Counted from the first letter of the stretch, positions 1 to 5,838 are shown. The stretch: DNA of 6,955 bases from Candidatus Woesearchaeota archaeon (GCA_018303575.1 JAGVXW010000074.1:1-6955), one strand, 5' to 3'. The notes: a model not told the origin generated them from the sequence alone. A program made the numbers and translations.

Positions 1-77
1 AAATTCGGAAATTCTGCAAAGCTGGACGCACCGAAGAAGTTTATCGGGAGGAGAGCCTATGTGATTATTGTTAAGGG

Positions 78-356
78 CTAGGAGTTATGCAACACAGCAA
101 AATGAATGACGATATCAGTGTATCCTACCTTGAACAGGACCTTCAGATACCGTCTTGTTGCCCCCTCGCCAAGGCTGGAAACATCGGCTTCGATGATCTT
201 GGGAACAGACTTTAGGGGAGCAGCAATGATCAGGTCGCCTCTGATTTGCCGAACCTCCACTTCTCTTAACGGACCGAGATTATACTTTGATATCCACTCT
301 TTAGGAAGGGTAAGTGTATAGCTGTCCTTCCCTTGTTTGATAATCCTGCGGCGCAC
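78..356 (-). CDS. Truncated AbrB-PhoU-like regulator (N-terminal part only)
   Basis: The 92-residue product opens with a SpoVT/AbrB-type beta-barrel DNA-binding domain (about residues 1-50; 'KQGKDSYTLTLPKEW' is the typical first half). It continues into the linker and first helix of the archaeal AbrB-PhoU fusion family ('GATRRYLKVLFKVGYTDIVIHF', residues about 64-86). Family members I know of run to about 300 residues with a PhoU helical bundle and are annotated as phosphate uptake regulators. Here a TAG stop follows only six residues after that conserved stretch, and none of the three frames downstream to the window edge reads like PhoU, so a simple frameshift does not explain the loss. The start is GTG, chosen because the family begins at this residue and because a TATA box lies about 26 bases ahead. 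It may be a free AbrB-type protein or a decaying gene; a role in phosphate regulation is inference only. Confidence 0.7.
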   Translation of the reverse strand: MRRRIIKQGKDSYTLTLPKEWISKYNLGPLREVEVRQIRGDLIIAAPLKSVPKIIEADVSSLGEGATRRYLKVLFKVGYTDIVIHFAVLHNS

Positions 357-377
357 AGGACTATTCTTGTCGCAGGG

Positions 378-385
378 TATTTAAA
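378..385 (-). promoter_or_regulatory. TATA box for the AbrB-PhoU-like gene
   Basis: On the minus strand this reads TTTAAATA, a match to the archaeal box A consensus. Its centre is about 26 bases upstream of the GTG start at 356, so the transcript would begin almost exactly at the start codon and be leaderless. No Shine-Dalgarno sequence is needed or seen. Confidence 0.55.
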
Positions 386-386
386 G

Positions 387-436
387 ATTTCTAGAAATAT
401 GTTGAATATTCTAAATATTGTATAAATATTTATACA
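387..436. promoter_or_regulatory. Palindrome cluster in divergent promoter region; includes lrp-side TATA
   Basis: Three perfect palindromes sit in 50 bases: ATTTCTAGAAAT (387-398), GAATATTC (404-411) and TGTATAAATATTTATACA (419-436). The last contains a good TATA sequence for plus-strand transcription, with an expected start near 453. Lrp/AsnC proteins bind AT-rich imperfect palindromes as dimers or octamers and usually control their own gene, so these are candidate operators for the neighbouring Lrp-like regulator; that assignment is inference. AT-rich DNA yields short palindromes by chance, but an 18-base perfect one is less easily dismissed. Confidence 0.5.
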
Positions 437-456
437 CACAGATCACGGATTTCTTC

Positions 457-591
457 ATGCAAGGCGGACAACCCTCGGGAAGAATCACTGTACAGGATTG
501 TTCTATGGCGTTATCACAACCGATGTCATCGTTCGGAAAAGTCTTGCTTAGGAGATTGACAGCGGATAATAGCGGGGGGAGGAACCGATGA
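457..591 (+). CDS. Possible 44-residue leader ORF coupled to lrp-like gene
   Basis: An ATG at 457 opens 44 codons (starting MQGGQPSGRITVQDC) that end at a TGA overlapping the ATG of the Lrp-like gene as ATGA (588-591). The TATA sequence within 419-436 predicts a transcription start around 453, so this ORF would be translated from a nearly leaderless end and the regulator would follow by translational coupling. I do not recognise the peptide; it has no evident membrane segment or metal-binding motif. It could equally be an untranslated leader of about 135 bases that stays open by chance. Only the overlap and the promoter spacing argue for it. Confidence 0.35.
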   Translation: MQGGQPSGRITVQDCSMALSQPMSSFGKVLLRRLTADNSGGRNR

Positions 592-1049
592 TACAACCAA
601 AGGACTTGAAAATAATCTGCGCCTTGCGCGCCAACGCCAGAGTCAAGCTGATGGACCTCAGCAAGATGCTCTGCATTCCAGTTTCTACGGTCTTTGATAA
701 AATACAGACGTATGAAGGCCGGTTAATACGAGGCCACACGACGCTCCTGAATTTCAGCCGTCTCGGCTACGCGACGCGGGCACAGGTTCTCATTAAGACC
801 GACATGAGATGTCGCGATGCGCTGTGTGAGTATCTTACCAAACATGGGAATGTCAACACCATTTGCAAGATTAACAATGGATTCGACTATCTCGTCGAAA
901 TCATTTTTGTAACGCTTCGGCAGATGGAAGATTTCATCGAGAATCTGGAGCAAAAATTCGCCATCCATAACCTAGAGTTGCATTATATCATCGACGACAT
1001 AAAGAAAGAAGGTTTCTTGGCCGATCCTGCTCTCGTGGGGGCAGCGTAG
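588..1049 (+). CDS. Lrp/AsnC family transcriptional regulator
   Basis: The 153-residue length is standard for the Lrp/AsnC (feast/famine) family. Residues about 5-55 form the N-terminal helix-turn-helix: 'DLKIICALRANARVKLMDLSK' matches the family's D-x-x-I-L-x-x-L...AR start, and 'IPVSTVFDKI' is the recognition helix. Residues about 64-145 are the RAM/AsnC effector-binding and oligomerisation domain, with the usual pattern of a strand near 64-70, a helix, 'GFDYLVEIIF' (about 98-107) and a second helix. The ATG start is supported by a strong Shine-Dalgarno stretch, GGGGGGAGG at 574-582, five bases upstream. Proteins of this family bind amino acids or related ligands and activate or repress metabolic genes; the ligand here cannot be read from sequence. 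It probably controls itself through the palindromes at 387-436, and possibly the divergent AbrB-PhoU-like gene. Confidence 0.85.
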   Translation: MIQPKDLKIICALRANARVKLMDLSKMLCIPVSTVFDKIQTYEGRLIRGHTTLLNFSRLGYATRAQVLIKTDMRCRDALCEYLTKHGNVNTICKINNGFDYLVEIIFVTLRQMEDFIENLEQKFAIHNLELHYIIDDIKKEGFLADPALVGAA

Positions 1050-1110
1050 ACGCGTTTTGCGAATAGCGGTTGTGCCTTTTCACTGGACATTTGCAGCTTT
1101 CCTTAACGTT

Positions 1111-1130
1111 CTCAGTAAGTTTTTGCTGAG
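1111..1130. terminator. Hairpin between convergent lrp-like and nrdB genes
   Basis: CTCAGTAA and TTGCTGAG form an 8-pair stem (one G-U) around a four-base GTTT loop, in the 94-base gap where the lrp-like gene and the nrd operon converge. It lies 61 bases past the lrp-like stop and 13 bases past the nrdB stop. There is no clear T-tract on either side, so it may be a bidirectional terminator or a 3'-end stabilising hairpin. Confidence 0.35.
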
Positions 1131-1143
1131 TTGCCGAAGTAGC

Positions 1144-1959
1144 TTATTCCCACTTCAAGCTTCCGCCGGTCTGGTATTCCGTCACCCGCGTCTCAAAGAA
1201 GTTCTTCTCCTTGCTTAAGTCAACGCTCTGCGACATCCAGGGAAACGGATTCTCCGTCTCGTACTGCTTCGGAAGGCCAATCCTTTCAAGCCTTCTGTCA
1301 GCGATATATTCTACATAGTCGATGAACTGCTGCGCATTTATCCCCAAAAGCCCTTCCGGGCATGCGTCGATCGCGTACTTCTTCTCCAACTCGACGCTCT
1401 TCTTGATCAAGGCTATCAGCTCCTTCTGGAATGCGGCAGTCCACACTTCAGGGCTCTCCGCCTTGATCGTGTTGATCAGATCACAGCCAAAAGCCAGATG
1501 CAGGCTCTCGTCGCGCATGATGTACTCGAACTGCTCGCCTATGCCAACCATCTTGTTCATCCGTTTCAGCGCGAGCATCATGGCGAAGCCGGCGTAGAAA
1601 TAGATCCCTTCCATGATGACATAGAACCCAACCAGATCATGCACGAACTTTCGCACGTTCTCTAGGCCTTCCGTGGAAAATGTCGGGTCGAAGACGCTCT
1701 TGGTGAGCTCCACCACAAAGTCATCCTTGTCCCTGATAGAGGGGATCTTCATGTACATGGTATAAATCTCGTCAGGATCCAAACCCAAAGTATCGCAGCA
1801 GTAGATGAACGTATCGGTGTGCACCGCTTCTTCATAGGCCTGCCGCAATAAATACTGCCGGCATTCGGGATTCGTCACGTGGCTATACACTGCCAACACA
1901 ATGTTGTTCGCGGTCAGGCTTTCAGCCGTGGAAAAAAAGCCCAGGTTCCAAAGGATCAT
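1144..1959 (-). CDS. nrdB: Ribonucleotide reductase class Ic beta subunit (R2c), 5'-disrupted
   Basis: This 271-residue frame carries the bulk of the R2 subunit, which builds the dinuclear metal cofactor that starts radical chemistry in the R1 subunit. Against Chlamydia trachomatis R2c (numbering recalled from the literature) a constant offset of 76 places every key residue: metal ligands E13, E44, H47, E117, E151 and H154 (89, 120, 123, 193, 227, 230), F51 where class Ia has the radical Tyr (Phe127), and radical-transfer Y146 and Y262 (222, 338). Glu as first ligand plus Phe at the radical site is the class Ic pattern, implying a Mn(IV)/Fe(III) cofactor. The C-terminus 'FFETRVTEYQ...' is the R1-docking tail. 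The frame starts abruptly at 'MILWNLGFF', in the middle of the domain; the true N-terminus lies in another frame upstream (1922-2086). A protein restarted here would keep all metal ligands but lack the N-terminal Trp of the radical pathway, so the gene is probably inactive unless the break is a sequence error. Confidence 0.85.
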   Translation of the reverse strand: MILWNLGFFSTAESLTANNIVLAVYSHVTNPECRQYLLRQAYEEAVHTDTFIYCCDTLGLDPDEIYTMYMKIPSIRDKDDFVVELTKSVFDPTFSTEGLENVRKFVHDLVGFYVIMEGIYFYAGFAMMLALKRMNKMVGIGEQFEYIMRDESLHLAFGCDLINTIKAESPEVWTAAFQKELIALIKKSVELEKKYAIDACPEGLLGINAQQFIDYVEYIADRRLERIGLPKQYETENPFPWMSQSVDLSKEKNFFETRVTEYQTGGSLKWE

Positions 1960-2086
1960 CCGGCATCCCCACCTCTTCAGGGGTCCAGTTGTTCGCCACT
2001 CCCGACTTGTAATGCTCCCGTGCCCAGAGATACTTCATGGGCAGTATTTTATTGGGGTCTGTCTTGGGGCTGTTGATGATGCCCAT
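1922..2086 (-). pseudogene. nrdB: N-terminal fragment of nrdB (frame broken from main part)
   Basis: The normal nrdB start is the ATG at 2086, overlapping the nrdA stop as TAATG, with GAGG about 10 bases upstream inside the end of nrdA. It encodes MGIINSPKTDPNKILPMKY and then 'WAREHYKSGVANNWTPEEVGMPDD', which fits the R2c N-terminus; the Trp of 'NNW' (residue 34) corresponds to Chlamydia Trp51 of the radical-transfer path. After residue 44 the frame runs into ten unrelated residues and a TGA at 1922. The R2 sequence resumes in the +1 frame at 1959, with about 15 expected residues (an 'IExWKS...LxEDERR'-like stretch) missing. The loss is therefore about 50 bases, not a single-base error. The coding sense either side is well preserved, so the break is recent or artefactual. 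Confidence 0.8.
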
Positions 2087-4839
2087 TACTGGCAGGCCTC
2101 GCAGATGTCGCCGGCAACAACAACTTTTGGCGCCTCTTCCTTGCGCTCCTCCAGCGCAGTATACTCCCTTTTTTGGGTGAAGCCATACTTGTTGGCGTCA
2201 AGCGTGCTCTTCTCGATCTGGCTCGCAGCTAAAGTCCTCAAATAGTAGGTCGTCTTCAGCCCTGCCCGCCACGCCATGAAATACGCGTCGCTCAGCTTCT
2301 TCCCCGAGGTGCCCTGCATGAAGATGTTGTGGCTCTGGCTCTGGTCGATCCATCTCCCCCTGGCGGCGGTGATCCGGATCAGCCACTCCGGATCCATCTC
2401 GAAGGCTTCCTTGTACTTGTCCTTGATCTGCTGGGGGATGCCCGCAATCAGCTGGACATTGCCATCATAGTACTTCAGCTGCTCCAGCATCTCGTCATTC
2501 CACAGCCCGAGCTTCTTCAGGTCCTCGATAAGATATTTGTTCACCACCGTGAATTCGCCCGAGATGTTGCTCTTCACGTAGATGTTCTTGTAGATGGGCT
2601 CGATGCAGGGGAAGCAGCCGGAGATGTTGGAGATCGTCGCTGTGGGAGCGATGGCCATGCAGTTGCTGTTCCGCATGCCATGCTTTTTGACATGCTCCCT
2701 AACAGGAGCCCAATCCATCGCCGAATCCTTTGAAATTTCCAGCGGCAGGCCTCTTTCTTTCTCAAGCAGGGCGAGCGTGTCTATCGGGAAGATGCCGCGG
2801 TCCCATTTCGAGCCCTTGTAGCTCTCATACGCGCCCTTCTCTTTTGCGAGATGAGAGCTTGTCAAAATTGCATGATACGAGATGAATTCCATCAATCTGT
2901 CCGAGAACGTGAGCGCCTCCTGGCTTTCGAAGGGGATGTCGAGCTTGAACAGGGCATCCTGGAACCCCATCAGCCCCAGCCCGACAGGCCGGTGCTTCAT
3001 GTTGGAGTTCTGCGCCTCAACCGTCGGATAGAAATTGAGGTCCACAACGTTGTCGAGCATGCGCATCGCGACAGCCACGGTCTCAGCAAGGAGATCCTTG
3101 TCCACGTCGCCGTCATACACGTGCCGTTCCAGGTTTATCGAGCCCAGGTTGCAGACAGCAGTCTCGTCCCTTGACGTGTTGAGCGTGATTTCCGTGCACA
3201 GATTGGAGCTGTGGATCACTCCCGCATGGTCTTGCGGCGACCGGATGTTGCACGGATCTTTGAACGTGATCCAGGGATGGCCGGTCTCGAAGAGCATCGT
3301 GAGCATCTTCCTCCACAGCTTCTGCGCTTCTACCGTTTTGACCTTCTTGATGCCGCCGCGCAGCGCCATCTGCTCATAGTGCGCATAGCGTTCCTCGAAC
3401 TTCCTGCCATAGAGATCATGAAGGTCCTTGGCTTCATCCGGGCTGAAGAGCGTCCATTTCCCGTTTTCCAGCACGCGCTTCATAAAGAGATCTGGCACCC
3501 AATTGGCCGTGTTCATGTCATGCGTCCTTCTTCTTTCATCGCCGGTATTCCTCCGCAAGTCAAGGAAATCCTCGATGTCGAGGTGCCAGGTCTCGAGATA
3601 AGCGCACGTCGCCCCTCTTCTTTTTCCTGAGCGGTTGATCGCCACAGTAACATCATTCGCGATCTTCAGGAAAGGAATCACTCCTTGGCTCTCCACATTG
3701 GTGCTCTTGATGTGCGCCCCTGTCGATCGAATAGGCGTCCAGTCATTGCCCAGGCCGCCGCTCCATTTCGAGAGCTGCGCATGGTCGCCGAGCGACTTGA
3801 AGATATGCGTCAAATCATCCTCAACTGTTGTAAGATAGCAGGAGCTCAGCTGCGGCCGCGTCAGCCCGGAGTGGAAGAGCGTCGGGGTCGAAGACACAAA
3901 ACGCAGCGTGGACAAGACTTCATAGAATTCCAGCGCCCGCTTCTCTTTCTCCCCCTCTAGCAGTGCCAGCCCCATGGCCACGCGCATCCAGAAGGCCTGG
4001 GGCAGCTCAATCCTCTTCTCCTCGATCTTGATGAAATAGCGCTCATAGAGCGTCTGCAGCCCCAGATATTCAAAGAGGTCATCCCGCTCTGTCCTGAGCC
4101 CTTCAGAGAGCTTCCGCAGGTCGAACTCGAGCATCCGGGCATCCATCATGCCTGAGGCAGCGGTCTTCTTGAGCCCGGAGATGAACGCGTCCCGGTAGGC
4201 GATGTCAAGCAGCTCGGGAGAGATGCTCCTTCCGATCACTTCCTTGTAGATCCGCTGTTGGTAGAGCCGCGCCGCCACCTTGCTGTAGGCGGGATCCTTC
4301 TCAATGAAAGGAACGGTCGCGAGGATCAGGGCTTTCTCGATCTCTTCCGAGCTCACCCCATCATAGATGTTCTTGATGAGTTCCCGGGAGATCAAGCCAG
4401 GATCGATGCTTTTCTCATAGCCCTGGCTGACGCGCTCGATGGTGTGCCTGACTTTATTGAGGTCGAACAGCACGGTCCTGCCGTCGCGCTTCTTCACAGT
4501 GAGCCTGCCGAGCTTCGCCTTCTCCACCATGCGCTGCTTCTGCTCCTCGCGCACGCGCTGGCGGTCGGCCCTGTAGATGATGTAAGCCTTCGCGATCTCG
4601 TAGAGCCCATGCTTCACCAGGTGCTTCTCCACAATGTCCTGGATGTTCTCCACGTTCGCGTGGAAATCGATGAACCGTCGGCTCACTTCATCCGAGATAT
4701 CCCGCACCATGAGGTCGATCTTCTCTTCCGGCACCGGCTCACCCACGGCCTTGACCGCCTTCCTGATGGCGTTCCGGATGCGCTCGATGTCGAAATCCAC
4801 CACTTCCCCAGTACGCTTGACAACCTTCAGCTCCGCCAT
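2086..4839 (-). CDS. nrdA: Ribonucleoside-diphosphate reductase, class I alpha subunit (R1)
   Basis: This 917-residue protein reduces ribonucleotides to deoxyribonucleotides, using a radical supplied by R2. Two ATP-cone domains come first (about residues 3-92 and 112-200); these sense the dATP/ATP ratio. The 10-stranded barrel follows: redox Cys334 in 'QLSSCYL', the active-site loop N546-L-C548-T-E550 (thiyl-radical Cys548 with its Asn and Glu), and Cys563 in 'AVCNLGSINL', partner of Cys334. The substrate phosphate loop is 'APTATISNISG' (731-741). Tyr865-Tyr866 in 'LKTTYYLRT' are the radical-transfer pair (730/731 in E. coli). The tail 'CEAC' (913-916) is the thioredoxin- or glutaredoxin-reduced shuttle pair. 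All catalytic residues are present, so the gene looks functional. Two tandem ATP cones suit R1 proteins paired with class Ic R2. The start ATG lies one base after the nrdR stop, with GAGG upstream inside nrdR. Confidence 0.95.
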   Translation of the reverse strand: MAELKVVKRTGEVVDFDIERIRNAIRKAVKAVGEPVPEEKIDLMVRDISDEVSRRFIDFHANVENIQDIVEKHLVKHGLYEIAKAYIIYRADRQRVREEQKQRMVEKAKLGRLTVKKRDGRTVLFDLNKVRHTIERVSQGYEKSIDPGLISRELIKNIYDGVSSEEIEKALILATVPFIEKDPAYSKVAARLYQQRIYKEVIGRSISPELLDIAYRDAFISGLKKTAASGMMDARMLEFDLRKLSEGLRTERDDLFEYLGLQTLYERYFIKIEEKRIELPQAFWMRVAMGLALLEGEKEKRALEFYEVLSTLRFVSSTPTLFHSGLTRPQLSSCYLTTVEDDLTHIFKSLGDHAQLSKWSGGLGNDWTPIRSTGAHIKSTNVESQGVIPFLKIANDVTVAINRSGKRRGATCAYLETWHLDIEDFLDLRRNTGDERRRTHDMNTANWVPDLFMKRVLENGKWTLFSPDEAKDLHDLYGRKFEERYAHYEQMALRGGIKKVKTVEAQKLWRKMLTMLFETGHPWITFKDPCNIRSPQDHAGVIHSSNLCTEITLNTSRDETAVCNLGSINLERHVYDGDVDKDLLAETVAVAMRMLDNVVDLNFYPTVEAQNSNMKHRPVGLGLMGFQDALFKLDIPFESQEALTFSDRLMEFISYHAILTSSHLAKEKGAYESYKGSKWDRGIFPIDTLALLEKERGLPLEISKDSAMDWAPVREHVKKHGMRNSNCMAIAPTATISNISGCFPCIEPIYKNIYVKSNISGEFTVVNKYLIEDLKKLGLWNDEMLEQLKYYDGNVQLIAGIPQQIKDKYKEAFEMDPEWLIRITAARGRWIDQSQSHNIFMQGTSGKKLSDAYFMAWRAGLKTTYYLRTLAASQIEKSTLDANKYGFTQKREYTALEERKEEAPKVVVAGDICEACQ

Positions 4840-4840
4840 C

Positions 4841-5287
4841 TTAGGTCCTCAGGAGCACTTTCAGCTCCTTCCTGAACTGCTGCACATCCTCGAATTCCCG
4901 ATAGACCGCCGCGAATCTAATGTAGGCGATCTTGTCCAGCTGCTTCAGCTTGGACATCACCAGCTCCCCGATGTCGCGGCTCGTCACCTCGCGGTTGTCT
5001 TTCTGTTTCAGGTCAAGCTCGATCTGGTCAGCCATGCGCTCGATCTCGATGGTCTTGATCGGCCTCTTCTGGCACGGCAGCGTGATGCTCTTGATGAGCT
5101 TGGCCCGGTCAAACGGCTCCCGCCTGCCGTCCTTCTTGATGACAACAAGGTCGTCAATCTCCGCCTGCTCATAGGTAGTGTAGCGCTTCTCGCACTTGAG
5201 GCATTCCCTTCTTCTCCGGACAGAGCTCTCGCTTTCTCGGCTGTCAACGACTTTCGTCTCAGGGTGCAGGCAGTACGGGCATTGCAT
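4841..5287 (-). CDS. nrdR: Transcriptional repressor NrdR
   Basis: NrdR represses ribonucleotide reductase genes when dATP is bound. The 148 residues have the full architecture: a zinc ribbon with C3, C6, C29 and C32 ('CPYC' and 'CLKC'), the basic signature 'SSVRRRRECL' after 'DSRES', and an ATP-cone from about residue 46 to 136 ending in the typical 'KLDKIAYIRFAAVYREFED'. Length and motifs match bacterial NrdR closely. It is the first gene of the operon and ends one base before nrdA, so it controls its own neighbours and itself. NrdR is mainly a bacterial protein, and its close fit to the bacterial form together with a Chlamydia-type R2 suggests that the whole operon was acquired from bacteria; that is inference. 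No sequence matching the bacterial NrdR box consensus is evident upstream. Confidence 0.95.
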   Translation of the reverse strand: MQCPYCLHPETKVVDSRESESSVRRRRECLKCEKRYTTYEQAEIDDLVVIKKDGRREPFDRAKLIKSITLPCQKRPIKTIEIERMADQIELDLKQKDNREVTSRDIGELVMSKLKQLDKIAYIRFAAVYREFEDVQQFRKELKVLLRT

Positions 5288-5298
5288 AGGCTTCAGAT

Positions 5299-5327
5299 CT
5301 AGTGGCCGCTTTCTCGACGGCTACTAG
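5299..5327 (-). promoter_or_regulatory. Inverted repeat over the predicted nrdR operon start
   Basis: CTAGTGGCC and GGCTACTAG form nine-base arms (one G-T mismatch at DNA level, a wobble pair in RNA) around an 11-base spacer. The repeat sits 12-40 bases ahead of the nrdR ATG and covers the transcription start predicted from the TATA box at 5344-5352. It may be the NrdR operator in this organism or a hairpin at the 5' end of the mRNA. It does not match the bacterial NrdR box, apart from ACTA/TAGT-like ends. Confidence 0.4.
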
Positions 5328-5343
5328 CAGTTGTTCCAATCTT

Positions 5344-5352
5344 AATATTTAA
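5344..5352 (-). promoter_or_regulatory. TATA box of the nrdR-nrdA-nrdB operon
   Basis: The minus strand reads CGAAAACC followed by TTAAATATT. This is a BRE-like purine block directly ahead of an AT-rich TATA box, the normal archaeal core promoter. A start about 26 bases downstream, near 5322, gives a leader of roughly 35 bases. Confidence 0.55.
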
Positions 5353-5384
5353 GGTTTTCGTTATTATCCGAACAAACCTACTAG

Positions 5385-5417
5385 ATGTTGGGTCATATCC
5401 GGAACCCGACCCAACAT
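5385..5417. repeat. Perfect 10-base inverted repeat
   Basis: ATGTTGGGTC (5385-5394) and GACCCAACAT (5408-5417) are exact reverse complements around a 13-base spacer that itself holds the palindrome TCCGGA at almost the same centre. It lies between the nrdR promoter and the plus-strand promoters of the zinc-ribbon gene. It could be an operator for a dimeric regulator or an RNA hairpin; there is no T-tract to make it a terminator. Function unknown. Confidence 0.5.
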
Positions 5418-5442
5418 ATGGTCTCTTTTCTCGGCATTTCAA

Positions 5443-5450
5443 TTTATATA
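5443..5450 (+). promoter_or_regulatory. Upstream TATA box, plus strand
   Basis: TTTATATA is an exact archaeal box A match. It predicts a start near 5472, well ahead of the zinc-ribbon gene. It may be a second, distal promoter of that gene giving a leader of about 110 bases, or it may serve an unrecognised short RNA. Confidence 0.35.
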
Positions 5451-5552
5451 CTTTATGGTAGCGGAATAGCTATATTTGGGCTAGTGAAAACAACTTTTGG
5501 CCGCGATTTTAGCACGACAAACACGAAACAAAAGCAACTCTCGAGTGATACC

Positions 5553-5560
5553 TTTTTATA
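5553..5560 (+). promoter_or_regulatory. Proximal TATA box of the zinc-ribbon gene
   Basis: TTTTTATA is centred about 27 bases before the ATG at 5584, so the message would start at or next to the start codon. This spacing is the main reason for preferring that start. Confidence 0.5.
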
Positions 5561-5583
5561 CAAAAACAGAATTCAGGGCTCTG

Positions 5584-5739
5584 ATGAAATGCGACCTCTG
5601 CGGAGCGAAGATCCAGCAGACCTTCCTCAACAAGATCCTCGGCACCCAGATCAGGGTGAATGGCAAGAAGAAGCTCGTCTGCTTCGAGTGCCAGAGGAAG
5701 TTCCCGAAGAAGGAGGACTTGTTGAAGCAGCTCTCTTAA
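5584..5739 (+). CDS. Small two-CxxC zinc-ribbon protein
   Basis: The 51-residue product starts MKCDLCGAKI and has a second pair in 'CFEC' (residues 36-39), giving a C3-x2-C6 / C36-x2-C39 zinc ribbon with a lysine-rich connection and a basic, helical tail (about residues 42-51). Small proteins beginning 'MKC-x-x-CG-K-I' are common in archaea and mostly unnamed; nucleic-acid or ribosome association is a usual guess, not shown here. The frame is also open upstream to a TTG at 5497, which would make 80 residues, but the extra 29 residues resemble nothing conserved and the CxxC normally stands at the very N-terminus. The proximal TATA box fits a leaderless message starting at 5584. It lies upstream of the tRNA-Thr gene in the same direction. 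Confidence 0.75.
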   Translation: MKCDLCGAKIQQTFLNKILGTQIRVNGKKKLVCFECQRKFPKKEDLLKQLS

Positions 5740-5740
5740 C

Positions 5741-5749
5741 TTTTTCTTT
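5741..5749 (+). terminator. T-rich terminator after the zinc-ribbon gene
   Basis: TTTTTCTTT begins one base after the stop codon, without a preceding hairpin. Short T-tracts of this kind are the usual archaeal termination signal. Confidence 0.45.
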
Positions 5750-5801
5750 CGATAACCTTTATAAAAAACCGAATAACACAACTCTTTCATCTTTTGGATT
5801 T

Positions 5802-5818
5802 CGAGGGGTCCGCCCTCG
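5802..5818. other. GC-rich hairpin upstream of tRNA; possible short RNA
   Basis: CGAGGG and CCCTCG form a six-pair GC-rich stem with loop GTCCG, in the 130-base gap between the zinc-ribbon gene and the tRNA. A TATA-like TTTATAAAA at 5758-5766 predicts a transcript starting near 5788, which would contain this hairpin and the following GCGCTGAAAG. It does not match a known RNA family that I recognise. It may instead be part of a terminator. Confidence 0.25.
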
Positions 5819-5838
5819 CAGCGCTGAAAGTAGGAGAA

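Noticed and set aside
411..596. 61-codon minus-strand frame with a CPPC motif opposite the lrp leader
   Set aside because: It runs from the lrp start into the TATA palindrome, has no promoter or ribosome site, and the cysteines look incidental.
4258..5302. Long plus-strand frames opposite nrdA and nrdR (for example 4258-4875 and 4634-5302)
   Set aside because: These are antisense shadows of strongly conserved genes; their composition mirrors the coding strand and they show no domain.
2120..5501. Shared 12-base word ACAACTTTTGGC at 2120-2131 and 5490-5501
   Set aside because: In nearly 7 kb about one such 12-base match is expected by chance, and one copy is ordinary nrdA coding sequence.
5497..5583. 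TTG-started extension of the zinc-ribbon protein to 80 residues
   Set aside because: The extra residues are not family-like, and a TATA box at leaderless distance supports the ATG at 5584. The distal TATA at 5443-5450 keeps the longer form barely possible.
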